A stretch of 64,000 bases of DNA. It comes from Geomicrobium sp. JCM 19038. Its GTDB lineage: Bacteria > Bacillota > Bacilli > Bacillales > Marinococcaceae. Position numbers and translations under genes: made by a program. Location of the stretch: the NCBI RefSeq assembly GCF_000698125.1, contig NZ_BAXA01000007.1, positions 1 through 64,000 on the forward strand, read 5' to 3'. Below, piece by piece: positions 1 through 8,043 of this stretch; the first letter of the stretch is position 1, and every line of letters starts with the position of its first letter. The notes beneath the pieces were generated by a model. It did no database searches. It was given only the letters and a program-made list of their open reading frames with translations, and had not been told where the DNA came from.

Positions 1-90
1 GAGGCAGTGTGTAGCTAGAGTGAGTTGTGGTGTAGCTAGAGCAGCGCCTGCTGCATCAAGCCAGGATCGTACCCTGTTTGTCTAAGTAAC

Positions 91-116
91 AAAAAAACCG
101 CCCAGTTACTGGGCGG
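91..116 (-). terminator. Rho-independent terminator of the sigO operon
   Basis: Read on the minus strand, an 8-bp perfect stem (98-105 with 109-116, loop of 3) is followed by seven T. It lies just past the stop codon of the RsoA-like gene and ends that operon. Confidence 0.9.
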
Positions 117-126
117 CATCCACAAG

Positions 127-339
127 CTATGACCGGAAGCGGTTTTTGAACTCTTCAAATGTGGGAGCATTGTCTTCGTTGAATGTTTGAATAATTTCTG
201 TCAGTTTCAAGTATAGAACTTGTCTTAAATCGTCGCGTTCTTCAGGAGTTGTTTCAAGCAAACACTTTCGGATTTTCGGTTCAAATTGTTGGATGATTTC
301 TTCAATTTTTTTTGGATGATTCATCGTCATTTCTCTCAC
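127..339 (-). CDS. rsoA: RsoA-like co-sigma factor
   Basis: A small (70 aa or less) protein resembling B. subtilis RsoA, which carries a sigma region 2-like fold and works with SigO to contact core RNA polymerase and the -10 element. Visible signature: an acidic/hydrophobic helix with FEPKIRKCL followed by ERDDLRQ, like the helix before the region 2 core. In-frame ATGs at 330 and 324 are alternative starts, and the one at 324 gives the most family-like N-terminus. It overlaps the end of the YvrJ-like gene and is the last gene of a sigO-yvrJ-rsoA operon. The assignment rests on size, sequence character and neighbours; RsoA is poorly conserved. Confidence 0.7.
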   Translation of the reverse strand: MREMTMNHPKKIEEIIQQFEPKIRKCLLETTPEERDDLRQVLYLKLTEIIQTFNEDNAPTFEEFKNRFRS

Positions 340-469
340 TTACCTTCTCTATAAAAAGTTGTTCGAGGCGTTCTAACCTTCGCTCAAAGCGGAACAATAA
401 ATAAAGCGTAATGGCAATCGGGAACCCGTACTTTGACATGATCTCAATAAGTGACGATATCTCAATCAT
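302..469 (-). CDS. yvrJ: YvrJ family small membrane protein
   Basis: A 55-aa protein whose ATG lies inside the end of sigO. One hydrophobic segment (about residues 14-26, core GFPIAITLYLLFR) is followed by a charged helix rich in Arg/Glu/Leu, as in the YvrJ family. In B. subtilis yvrJ belongs to the sigO regulon and locus, so the neighbourhood supports the call. Its role is unknown; the hydrophobic segment suggests a membrane-attached partner of the split sigma factor, which is inference. It overlaps sigO by 8 bases and the RsoA-like gene by about 38, so translation is probably coupled. Confidence 0.8.
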   Translation of the reverse strand: MIEISSLIEIMSKYGFPIAITLYLLFRFERRLERLEQLFIEKVSERNDDESSKKN

Positions 470-1055
470 TGCCAGTTCCTTCTTTCATAACGTTTTGTAA
501 AAAACGAATAGTTGCTAGGCGCATACGTGAGACCGCTTGTTGACTAACATTCAATTGATCCGCGATTTCTTGATTCGTCAGTTCGAATTTGTAATAACCG
601 ATGAGTATTTTCTTTTGTTGTGGTGTTAACTTTGTCAAGGCGTGACTGAGTCTTGGATTGGAAGACCATGATTGAACGTCGAGTGTTTCGCATATGATTG
701 AATAGTCAGGTTCAACAGCAATCGTATAGTCAGTGACCGATGGGTTGTCCACGATGAGTGGATTCCTGGTTCGTTGTTTTCGGCGTTTTTGATCGTATTG
801 AATGGCAGTCCAGTAAAGTGTCTTCGAAACATAATGGGTGAATTGTGCATCAAGATAAAACGATTTGAAATGGTCATCTAATCGCTGTTGGTTGGCGTCA
901 GTTGGCTCACGAAAACTCTGAATAAATATATTCCTAGCTTGTGGACTAGATAAAAAATGCTGCATGATAGGCTGTTCAAACAGCTTACTATGATTTCGAA
1001 TAAATGATTCTAGTTCGGGGCACTCGTCCAATAGTTGCTTAACGATCCACTGCAT
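462..1055 (-). CDS. sigO: SigO-like RNA polymerase sigma factor (region 4 protein)
   Basis: A 197-aa protein with a C-terminal sigma region 4 helix-turn-helix (about residues 140-190): LTPQQKKILIGYY, then TNQEIADQLNVSQQAVSR. The N-terminal part is not a standard region 2, which matches SigO of B. subtilis: it binds the -35 element while RsoA supplies the region 2 function. The ATG at 1055 has AGAGGGG about 8 bases upstream; an in-frame GTG at 1064 would sit on top of that ribosome binding site and is unlikely. First gene of a sigO-yvrJ-rsoA operon. In B. subtilis this system responds to acid and cell-wall stress and drives oxdC and its own genes; the targets here are not visible. Confidence 0.75.
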   Translation of the reverse strand: MQWIVKQLLDECPELESFIRNHSKLFEQPIMQHFLSSPQARNIFIQSFREPTDANQQRLDDHFKSFYLDAQFTHYVSKTLYWTAIQYDQKRRKQRTRNPLIVDNPSVTDYTIAVEPDYSIICETLDVQSWSSNPRLSHALTKLTPQQKKILIGYYKFELTNQEIADQLNVSQQAVSRMRLATIRFLQNVMKEGTGND

Positions 1056-1185
1056 TTTTATCACCCCTCTTTAACGGTATATGCCAAAAAGAACAATTGT
1101 GTGTGGGTTGTACAACAAAAAGGGGAACATTCGTTCTTTAATCATAAAGGTTGGGACCAAGTCTGTAAATATTTAAAAATAACGT

Positions 1186-1214
1186 TTGACATTTCATTGG
1201 TCTTTAAGTATAGT
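1186..1214 (+). promoter_or_regulatory. Sigma-A type promoter
   Basis: TTGACA at 1186-1191, a 17-bp spacer and TATAGT at 1209-1214, pointing to the small membrane protein gene at 1396. This implies an untranslated leader of about 170 bases. The rest of the 1070-1395 gap holds no convincing gene; it must also contain the sigO promoter, which I could not identify. Confidence 0.65.
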
Positions 1215-1395
1215 ATTAAGAATAACATTAAAAGCGCGAAGGTCTTTAGCATAATTGAGAGAATTTGCAATTTGGAGTAAAGATTGAATATTCTGACGAA
1301 ACTATACGTTTAGCATACTAGAAAGTAGGGTATATACAATATGTTAATAAGAGGGTGCGCGCAGATAAGTTAAATAGAGAGATAAGAGGTGAGAG

Positions 1396-1581
1396 ATGAT
1401 GAGGTTACATGTACTATTATTTATTGTTCTCGGCATGGTACTATCCATAACAGCACTAGTATTTGGAATTATTGCACCTACCGCAATTGCAAGTACATTG
1501 GCACAAATCATTGGTTTTTCCGGACTTGTATTTACATTTCTTTATGGATTGCTAATGAATCGTTCAACAGCGAAAGTCTAA
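1396..1581 (+). CDS. Small two-helix membrane protein, unknown
   Basis: A 61-aa very hydrophobic protein with two predicted membrane helices (about residues 3-27 and 35-53) and a short polar tail. The start has a good ribosome binding site (AGAGGTGAGAG) and two adjacent ATG codons (1396, 1399). It is monocistronic, with a sigma-A promoter upstream and a strong terminator downstream. I do not recognise a family and assign no function. Confidence 0.7.
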   Translation: MMRLHVLLFIVLGMVLSITALVFGIIAPTAIASTLAQIIGFSGLVFTFLYGLLMNRSTAKV

Positions 1582-1583
1582 TG

Positions 1584-1613
1584 AAATCCCGCACCGTTTG
1601 CGGGATTTTTTTA
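1584..1613 (+). terminator. Rho-independent terminator
   Basis: A 10-bp stem (1584-1593 with 1599-1608) with loop of 5 and a T run ends the small membrane protein gene. It abuts the stop codon of the convergent acetyltransferase gene. Confidence 0.85.
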
Positions 1614-1615
1614 TG

Positions 1616-2116
1616 TTATGAGTAACAATAAATGTCCACGAGCTTCCCCCATTTTTCCATTTGTTGTTCGTACGTCATCCCAATTCGTTTTGCAACCCGC
1701 ACAGAAGGTTCATTTGCAGGATCGATAATTGAGATGAGTCGCGTAATTCCGAGTTGCTCATTGGCATACTCACAACAAGCGGAAGCGGCTTCAGTCGCAT
1801 ACCCATTTCCCCAAGTTTCTCGTTTGAATAAATAACCGACTTCCATTTCAATTTTTTTGTTCACTTTCTGAGGGACAATGCCACACTGACCTAAGAAAAT
1901 TCCAGTTTCTAAATCCTCAACAACCCAAAGCCCTAGATTAAACTTACGATAATTTTCAAGCGTCCATTCAATCCATTCTTTCGTTTCGGATTTTGATTTT
2001 GTTGATGGATAGTATTTCATAGCAACGGGATCACTAAAGATTGTGAGCAGTTGCATAACATCTTCATGGTTCATCTCTCGAAGACGTAAGCGTTCGGTCT
2101 CTTGAATGATGTTCAT
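1616..2116 (-). CDS. GNAT family N-acetyltransferase (RimJ/RimL type)
   Basis: A 166-aa acetyltransferase using acetyl-CoA. It has the RimJ/RimL pattern: TERLRLREM at the N-terminus, GQCGIV in the beta-4 region, the acetyl-CoA loop around RETWGNGYATEA (about residues 100-112), then NEPSVRVAKRIGM (about 135-147) near the C-terminus. Family members acetylate ribosomal proteins, other proteins or small amines, and the substrate cannot be read from sequence. The ATG follows a GGAGGGTC-type ribosome binding site. It stands alone, convergent with the small membrane protein gene. Confidence 0.85.
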   Translation of the reverse strand: MNIIQETERLRLREMNHEDVMQLLTIFSDPVAMKYYPSTKSKSETKEWIEWTLENYRKFNLGLWVVEDLETGIFLGQCGIVPQKVNKKIEMEVGYLFKRETWGNGYATEAASACCEYANEQLGITRLISIIDPANEPSVRVAKRIGMTYEQQMEKWGKLVDIYCYS

Positions 2117-2230
2117 CGTTGACCCTCCTTGCTCCCTTTAGTATACAAGCTAAACCATTACTAGAAAATAGAGAAAAAATCTAAGACTTATGTCATAATC
2201 AGAAGAAAGTGTGTAGCGAGGAGACAGATT

Positions 2231-3490
2231 ATGAAGAAGTTAACGAGCGTAATGGTCGCAATGGCTGCTATGGCATTAGTGCCGAGCGTCATCCAAGCGA
2301 ATGAAGATCCATCATTCTTCGATGTTGATGCAACGAATACTCATTATGAAGCGATCGAACGTATGACTGACCGAGGAATCATTCAAGGGTATCAAGATGG
2401 TACATACCGTCCGAGTGCCAACATTAGTCGGGGTCAAGTCGCAACATTGATTGCTCGTGCTCTTGAACTACATTTGCCAGATGAAGAGGAACTGCCAGCG
2501 TCAATTTACCACGATGTGAACCGTAATCATACACAAGCGGCTGCAATTTATGCAGTGCAAGAAGCGGGTGTTATGACGGGCAGTAATGAATATTTTAATC
2601 CAAGCGCACAGATTAGTCGCGAACAAATGGCAACAGTACTCGTTCGAGCATTTGATCTTGAAAGAGTTGTTGAAGGTGGAAATCAAGATCCGGTAACGGA
2701 TTTAACGAAAGCGAGTGCAACGCACCGTGCAAATATTAGCATTCTTTCTCAACATGAAATAACGAGAACGTCTGACGGTTCGTTTCGCCCACGTAATCAA
2801 GTGACCCGAGGCCAGTTTGCATCGTTTATGGATCGTGCGTTAAGTGTCGTCTATACGAAAGAGCTTGGGATTACTCGCGTACAACAAGTCGATGAGTATA
2901 CATTTGACGTTCATTTTACAGAGGACATTGAAAGGTTATCGCCAGAGAACTTCTCGTTTGATGGTGATGTGGACATTCTTGATGCGTATCGTTTAGATGG
3001 GTTAGAAACGATCCGCCTGATCACTACTGAAGCTACGTTTGGTGTTCGTTCAACGTTATTATACCAAGAAGGACGCACGAGTTATTCATTTGTTGGGACG
3101 GGTGGAAGTGACATTGAGGGCATGTTACCGATGGGAACCTTGCTAGATGAAGTCATAAAAACAAAAGGAACGCCAAAGCATGAGGGCTTTTTCTTAGGTG
3201 GTCCTTACGTGTTGTATGATAAGAATGGTTATTTTTATGATTATTATGATGACACCCATCCGATCACAGGTTATTGGATTAGTAATCCGATAACGAACAT
3301 ATTTGGAGCAAGAGTCGGAATGACGTTAGAAGAGCTGAACAGTCATTTTGGGACGAACGTAAGGGCGTCGTTTTCAGAGGGTGAAGGGATGTATACGTTT
3401 GATTTTAAAGTAGACGGATATGACCTTTGGTTTTCTGCAGATTCCCCGACAGGCAGATCGACGGATGTTATTATACAGAAACGCTCTTAA
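2231..3490 (+). CDS. S-layer homology (SLH) domain protein, secreted
   Basis: A 419-aa exported protein. Residues 1-23 form a signal peptide ending at IQA. Three SLH repeats follow (about 27-75, 88-135 and 148-198), with the typical FxDV...H/A...I..L...GI..GY.DGT(Y/F)RP...I.RGQ pattern. They anchor proteins to pyruvylated secondary cell-wall polymer. The C-terminal half (about 205-419) is acidic and beta-rich, with a GMTLEELNSHFG motif in the last quarter; I cannot assign it a function. The gene is followed by its own terminator and precedes a two-component system, so a cell-envelope link is plausible but inferred. Confidence 0.9.
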   Translation: MKKLTSVMVAMAAMALVPSVIQANEDPSFFDVDATNTHYEAIERMTDRGIIQGYQDGTYRPSANISRGQVATLIARALELHLPDEEELPASIYHDVNRNHTQAAAIYAVQEAGVMTGSNEYFNPSAQISREQMATVLVRAFDLERVVEGGNQDPVTDLTKASATHRANISILSQHEITRTSDGSFRPRNQVTRGQFASFMDRALSVVYTKELGITRVQQVDEYTFDVHFTEDIERLSPENFSFDGDVDILDAYRLDGLETIRLITTEATFGVRSTLLYQEGRTSYSFVGTGGSDIEGMLPMGTLLDEVIKTKGTPKHEGFFLGGPYVLYDKNGYFYDYYDDTHPITGYWISNPITNIFGARVGMTLEELNSHFGTNVRASFSEGEGMYTFDFKVDGYDLWFSADSPTGRSTDVIIQKRS

Positions 3491-3498
3491 TGATAGAG

Positions 3499-3533
3499 AC
3501 CGCTACGACGATACGCGTTGTAGCGGTTTTTTA
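3499..3533 (+). terminator. Rho-independent terminator after the SLH gene
   Basis: The stem ACCGCTACAACG-type (one mismatch) closes with CGTTGTAGCGGT and is followed by six T. Confidence 0.85.
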
Positions 3534-3576
3534 TTGAATGAATATCATCACTATATAATTATTTGAATTGTTTGGG

Positions 3577-3604
3577 TTGTTGGTATCTTATTTTGGTATA
3601 TAAT
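3577..3604 (+). promoter_or_regulatory. Promoter of the two-component operon
   Basis: TTGTTG at 3577-3582, a 16-bp spacer and a perfect TATAAT at 3599-3604. Transcription would begin near 3611, giving a leader of about 165 bases before the response regulator. Confidence 0.55.
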
Positions 3605-3626
3605 GAGATCAATAGTCATAAAGCAT

Positions 3627-3642
3627 AATGACGATAGTCATT
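3627..3642 (+). promoter_or_regulatory. Candidate operator, inverted repeat AATGAC-N4-GTCATT
   Basis: A perfect 6-bp inverted repeat with 4-bp loop, 16 to 31 bases past the predicted transcription start. It could be the site of the LuxR-type response regulator encoded just downstream (autoregulation). Only the symmetry and position support this. Confidence 0.3.
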
Positions 3643-3776
3643 TTTATAGGAATTGTGTCTATATAAAATGACAAGTATTGTGATTAAAGTTTTTCTATGT
3701 AAGTTGAAAACTTTACTTTCGTAATTGATGTATCTTGCTTGTAGTTAGAAAGTAATTGCGAAATGAGGTATACGAG

Positions 3777-4373
3777 ATGGAGCACGATCGCGTATTGATT
3801 ATAGAGGATGACAAAGACGTATCGTACCTGATCCAACAATATCTACTTAAAGAATCATTTGAGGTTGAGATGACGAAAAGCGGATATGTTGGTCTAAATA
3901 AATTAAAGGCGTTTCGGCCTCATTTATTACTTTTGGATATCGGTCTACCTGATATCGATGGTCTCTCATTATGTAAAGAAATTCGCAGGAGTTCCACGAT
4001 CCCGATTTTGTTTTTGACAAGTCGTAGGGAGATGAGAGATGTGATCTTAGGGTTAGATGTAGGCGGAGATGACTACATTACGAAACCGTTCGAACCAGAG
4101 ATTCTAGTTGCTCGAGTTATAGCGAACATACGGCGCTATCGTTTAGTATCTGAATTTACGAATAATTCTAGTCGATTGTTTGAGTCTTTAACAAATCGTG
4201 AAATTGAAACGTTACTGTTGCTAAATCGAGGATACACAAATAAAGAAATTGCCAATCGTTTGTATCTCTCTGAAGGAACAATTAAAGGTTATAATCATGT
4301 GATCTTTAAGAAGTTAAACGTGAAAAATCGAACACAAGCCATTACGAAAGCAAGAGAAGTTGGCATCCTATAA
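3777..4373 (+). CDS. Response regulator, receiver plus LuxR-type HTH
   Basis: A 198-aa regulator. The receiver domain (residues 5-118) has the acidic pair D11/D12, phosphoacceptor D54 (LLLLDIGLPD), T81/S82 and K103 (ITKPFE). The C-terminal NarL/LuxR HTH (about 138-195) reads LTNREIETLLLL..GYTNKEIANRLYLSEGTIK. The receiver resembles the OmpR subfamily (GGDDYITKPFEPEIL...NIRRY) while the HTH is LuxR-type, an unusual pairing. The ATG at 3777 has GAGG 8-10 bases upstream; a TTG at 3756 has no ribosome binding site. It is co-transcribed with the histidine kinase 43 bases downstream. Confidence 0.9.
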   Translation: MEHDRVLIIEDDKDVSYLIQQYLLKESFEVEMTKSGYVGLNKLKAFRPHLLLLDIGLPDIDGLSLCKEIRRSSTIPILFLTSRREMRDVILGLDVGGDDYITKPFEPEILVARVIANIRRYRLVSEFTNNSSRLFESLTNREIETLLLLNRGYTNKEIANRLYLSEGTIKGYNHVIFKKLNVKNRTQAITKAREVGIL

Positions 4374-4416
4374 GCAAAACGAGTGATACATTTGAACCGA
4401 TTAGAGGAGAATGTGA

Positions 4417-6369
4417 ATGAATACTCGGACGCGCTCTATACTTGTTGTTTTTCTATGTTCGTTGGTTAGCTTCAGCTATTTTTCTACGATCATTCAAGCA
4501 AATGAACGTAGTCATTTCATCTATGATGGAGAAGGGGTTCTTTCATTAGATGGGGTGTGGAAAGTAGCAAATGAAGACTTCGCGAGTTGGAGTGAGCACG
4601 TTGAGCACGATGATTGGGAATTTCTCGAAGTACCACATCGTCTGTTTTCGCTCGATCGTTATGATTATAATGGCTCTATTGCTTATCAGACAAGCATTGA
4701 TGTTCAGCAAACTTCAGAGCAACAGTTAGCGCTTTATATTCCGAATAGAATCGGAAATTTTCGTTTATGGATTAACGAAGAACAGCATCCTGCTGAGTCG
4801 CAAGTGATTATTCCTTTTGAAAGTGACCAAGATGACGTTCAGATTGTAATCATCGTAGAAGAATACTTAGTTAAAAGTGGTGGCTTGTATAAAGAAATAA
4901 AGTTCGGTGCGCACAGTGACATTGTAAGAAAGTACAGTATAAATGAAGCGATGGCAGCTATTCCATTAAGTGGACTAGCTTTATTTGGCATCTGCTATTT
5001 AGCCTTTTATCGTTTTTATCGTAATATGAAACAAGTATTGTATTACGGATTGTTTATGCTCACAGTCGTCTTTCTTATGATTGTTCAATCAGGTTATCTT
5101 GCAAATTTAGCCTGGATTGTTGAATACAAACTGATTGTAATGAGTTTATTTATGGTAATGCTGTTCTTATATCTTTATGCAAAAGTGGATTTTACTAATT
5201 ACTCAAATCCCTTCATTGAACGCATGATCACTTGGCTTTCAATTGTGAGTCTAATCGTAATTCCCTTCATTCCCATTAGTTCTTTTCAGTTATGGGGCAT
5301 TGTGGTCATTCATATAGGGGTTGCGAGTTATATTATGTACTTACTTGTTCGGGCAGTGATTGAAAAGCATCCGAATGGTATTTTTAATTTTATTGGCGTT
5401 TGTTTATTAGGCTTTCTTGTAATATTAGAATGGGTCTTTATACAAAATATCTACTACGTTGGGACGATTTTTGCATATGGAATTACTTTTCATATTTTTC
5501 TGCAATTTATTAATTATGTAATTTCTTCATTGGCTACCTACATCAAAATGGAAGAAATGAAAAGAGAACTACAAGGGTTTAATGCGTCTTTGGAATTGAA
5601 GATTAGAGAGCGGACGTTGCGTTTGCAGGAGCGCACAGAGCAGCTTCAACACGTAAACAATGAATTATCGAAACTAGAGTCGATGCGAAGGCAGCTGCTA
5701 GCTGATGTGACGCACGAGCTTGGGGGACCATTGACGACAATTCAAGGGTATGTTCGAGGGATGCTAGATGGCGTTCTACCTAATCCATCGAAGAATCTTC
5801 TTGTCGTTTATGAGAAATCTCAACTCATGGAGCGATTTTTGGATGACTTACACGCATTGAGTTCTTTAGAAGTCCAACAACTTTCATTTGAGTATGAGCG
5901 AGTTGAATTCGTAGCTTTTACACGTACGTTAGTACGCCAATTTGAACAAAATGTAAATGAGACCGAGGTAAAGGTGACTTTTCAAAGTGAAGACGCATCG
6001 TTGTTTGTGACTATCGATCCATTAAGAATTGAACAAGTCTTTATAAATCTTATCGGTAATGCACAAAAGTTCTCACAACCATCTGCTTCAATTACAGTTA
6101 GTGTCCACAGTGATGAACACTTCGCCCATGTAAGCATTAAAGATGAAGGGAAAGGTATCCCGGATACCGCGCTCCCATACGTATTTGATCGATCGTTTCA
6201 AGTAGATCGTGAAAAACGATTCGTTAACCGTCAAGGCGGATCAGGTCTTGGATTGGCAATTTGTAGAGAAATTATTACTCGACATCATGGAAGAATCAGT
6301 GCCGAAAGTGAACTTGAAGTCGGGAGTGTCTTTTATTTTTCATTGCCTTTAGACACAGATATAAAATAA
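4417..6369 (+). CDS. Membrane sensor histidine kinase with 7TM receptor-like sensor
   Basis: A 650-aa kinase. Residues 1-28 are a signal peptide. An extracellular beta-rich domain follows (about 29-175, ligand-binding jelly-roll character, motif ALYIPNRIGNFRLWIN). Seven hydrophobic helices span about 180-375, the 7TMR-DISM type layout. Next come a coiled coil (about 378-420), a HisKA domain with phosphoacceptor H433 in ADVTHELGGPL, and a HATPase domain with N box INLIGNAQKF, G1 DEGKGIP and G2 GGSGLGLAI. It pairs with the upstream response regulator. The ligand is unknown; such receptors are thought to bind extracellular sugars or similar molecules, and the neighbouring EPS cluster makes a polysaccharide cue attractive, which is inference. 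Confidence 0.9.
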   Translation: MNTRTRSILVVFLCSLVSFSYFSTIIQANERSHFIYDGEGVLSLDGVWKVANEDFASWSEHVEHDDWEFLEVPHRLFSLDRYDYNGSIAYQTSIDVQQTSEQQLALYIPNRIGNFRLWINEEQHPAESQVIIPFESDQDDVQIVIIVEEYLVKSGGLYKEIKFGAHSDIVRKYSINEAMAAIPLSGLALFGICYLAFYRFYRNMKQVLYYGLFMLTVVFLMIVQSGYLANLAWIVEYKLIVMSLFMVMLFLYLYAKVDFTNYSNPFIERMITWLSIVSLIVIPFIPISSFQLWGIVVIHIGVASYIMYLLVRAVIEKHPNGIFNFIGVCLLGFLVILEWVFIQNIYYVGTIFAYGITFHIFLQFINYVISSLATYIKMEEMKRELQGFNASLELKIRERTLRLQERTEQLQHVNNELSKLESMRRQLLADVTHELGGPLTTIQGYVRGMLDGVLPNPSKNLLVVYEKSQLMERFLDDLHALSSLEVQQLSFEYERVEFVAFTRTLVRQFEQNVNETEVKVTFQSEDASLFVTIDPLRIEQVFINLIGNAQKFSQPSASITVSVHSDEHFAHVSIKDEGKGIPDTALPYVFDRSFQVDREKRFVNRQGGSGLGLAICREIITRHHGRISAESELEVGSVFYFSLPLDTDIK

Positions 6370-6437
6370 GCCAAAGCCGTTTTTGTTACTCTGTTCGCCG
6401 TCTATTTGTACAGAGTGAGACTTTTCGACAATTTATG

Positions 6438-6468
6438 AAACTACTAACTTTCGTTAGTAGTTTCTTTT
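6438..6468 (+). terminator. Rho-independent terminator after the two-component operon
   Basis: The 11-bp stem AAACTACTAAC/GTTAGTAGTTT with a short loop is followed by CTTTTA. It separates the two-component operon from the EPS cluster. Confidence 0.8.
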
Positions 6469-6561
6469 ATTTCGTAAGCTTATTCTAAAGTTAGCACACA
6501 GTGAATAACATGAATCAGATGAGTTATCTCGAAATCATATTAAATGAAATGAGGTGTGATT

Positions 6562-7341
6562 TTGGTTGGCATTAAAGGATTAGTTAGTGTCATTATGCCT
6601 GTATATAACGGGGAGTTGTACATCGACAAAGCCATTTCTTCTGTACTTAAGCAATCCTACCGACATGTAGAATTGATAATTGTGGATGATTGCTCAACTG
6701 ACGGTACACTGGGCATTATTCAGAGCTATGCCTTAGATGATGATCGAATTACTGTGTTGATGAACAAAGAAAATCTGGGTGTATCGCTCTCTAGAAATCG
6801 TGCTGTTCGTGAAGCAAAAGGGGAATGGATCGCTTTTTTAGATAGTGATGATTGTTGGCAGTTAGATAAGTTAGACAAGCAGTTGGATGTCGCTCATACA
6901 AAGAATGCAGCGTTCATCTTTACAGGTGTGTCGTATATGAATGAGGAAGGAGTGGTTTTTGATTACAAGCATTCCGTTCCTATTAAAGTCGGTTATCGTC
7001 AACTGCTTCGTAACAATGTGATTGCATGTTCATCCGTTCTGTTAAAACATGCGTTCTTAATTGAGGACAAGATGGCACGTGATGATATGAGTGAAGATTA
7101 TGCGCTGTGGTTAACCATTTTGAAGAAAAAAGGAATTGAAGCGTATTCGATCAATGAGCCACTTTTAATGTATCGAATATCGCGAAACTCTAAATCAGGA
7201 CGAAAACTTAAAGCGGTCTCAATGACTTATCAAGCGTATCGATTTACTGGTTTGAGTGCGCTCGTTTCAATGTATTACACGTCCAGTCATATCATTTGCT
7301 CCATTCAAAAGTATAGAAGGTTGAAAATTCATATCTTCTGA
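6562..7341 (+). CDS. Glycosyltransferase family 2 (EPS cluster 1)
   Basis: A GT-A fold transferase of about 259 aa. Visible motifs are SVIMPVYNGELYIDKAI at the N-terminus, the nucleotide-binding DDCSTDGT, the metal-binding FLDSDD (DxD) and EDYALWL (acceptor/catalytic Asp region). It has no membrane anchor, so it probably acts at the cytoplasmic face on lipid-linked sugar. TTG at 6562 is spaced 7 bases from GAGG; the GTG at 6556 lies too close to it. First gene of the EPS cluster. Donor sugar not predictable. Confidence 0.85.
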   Translation: MVGIKGLVSVIMPVYNGELYIDKAISSVLKQSYRHVELIIVDDCSTDGTLGIIQSYALDDDRITVLMNKENLGVSLSRNRAVREAKGEWIAFLDSDDCWQLDKLDKQLDVAHTKNAAFIFTGVSYMNEEGVVFDYKHSVPIKVGYRQLLRNNVIACSSVLLKHAFLIEDKMARDDMSEDYALWLTILKKKGIEAYSINEPLLMYRISRNSKSGRKLKAVSMTYQAYRFTGLSALVSMYYTSSHIICSIQKYRRLKIHIF

Positions 7342-7376
7342 AGGTTCTAACTTTAATAAGGAGGTAACGAATCGTT

Positions 7377-8024
7377 GTGAGTATATACAGTCCTAAATCG
7401 CTAAAAATGTCAAAAGACCTCTCCTATCGAATTGCAAAACGTACGATGGATGTTGGATTATCGCTATTGATTGGTTTCCTCTTGATTCCGCTCTTTTTAC
7501 TTCTTATTTGTCTCGTTCTCATCATTGATGGTAAGCCTGTTTTTTTTCGTCAGAAGCGAGTCGGGCAACACAACCGCACATTTACGATGATCAAGTTCAG
7601 AACCATGTCGAACGACAATCGTACGATTCGTACTGCGTATAACTGGGAAAAGCAAGTACCTGACGATTTTGTTTTTAAAAGCGGTAGCGGTGTTTATGTA
7701 ACAAAAATTGGAAAGTGGCTTCGGAAATTGAGTGTAGATGAATTGCCGCAATTGTACAATGTCCTTCGAGGTGATATGAGTTTAATTGGTCCTCGTCCTG
7801 AAGTCCCTGCGATTGCTAAGTATTACGATAAGAATCAACAAAAACGCTTAAAGGTTAAGCCGGGTATTACGGGATATGCTCAGGTTCATGGTCGCTCAGA
7901 TCTAACTCATGGACAAAAGATTGCTTATGATGTGCATTACATCGAAAATTGTTCTCTCAAGCTAGATCTCATCATTCTTATTAAAACGATTGGCACTGTC
8001 ATGACAAGGCGAGGTGCCTATTAA
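7377..8024 (+). CDS. Initiating sugar transferase (undecaprenyl-phosphate phosphotransferase)
   Basis: A 215-aa EpsL/WcaJ-C type enzyme. It moves a sugar-1-phosphate from a UDP-sugar to undecaprenyl phosphate, the first step of repeat-unit assembly. The N-terminal membrane hairpin (about 25-52) is followed by the signature blocks FFRQKRVGQ, FTMIKFRTM, LRKLSVDELPQLYNVLRGDMSLIGPRP and KPGITGYAQV. It starts at GTG with AGGAGGT upstream and is the short form lacking the extra N-terminal helices of WbaP. It belongs to the same operon as the preceding GT2. Confidence 0.93.
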   Translation: MSIYSPKSLKMSKDLSYRIAKRTMDVGLSLLIGFLLIPLFLLLICLVLIIDGKPVFFRQKRVGQHNRTFTMIKFRTMSNDNRTIRTAYNWEKQVPDDFVFKSGSGVYVTKIGKWLRKLSVDELPQLYNVLRGDMSLIGPRPEVPAIAKYYDKNQQKRLKVKPGITGYAQVHGRSDLTHGQKIAYDVHYIENCSLKLDLIILIKTIGTVMTRRGAY

Positions 8025-8043
8025 TGGAGTGGGTTGAAAACTA

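Noticed and set aside
1035-1280. 81-codon plus-strand frame overlapping the sigO start
   Set aside because: Overlaps a better gene and its promoter region, no ribosome binding site and no recognisable product.
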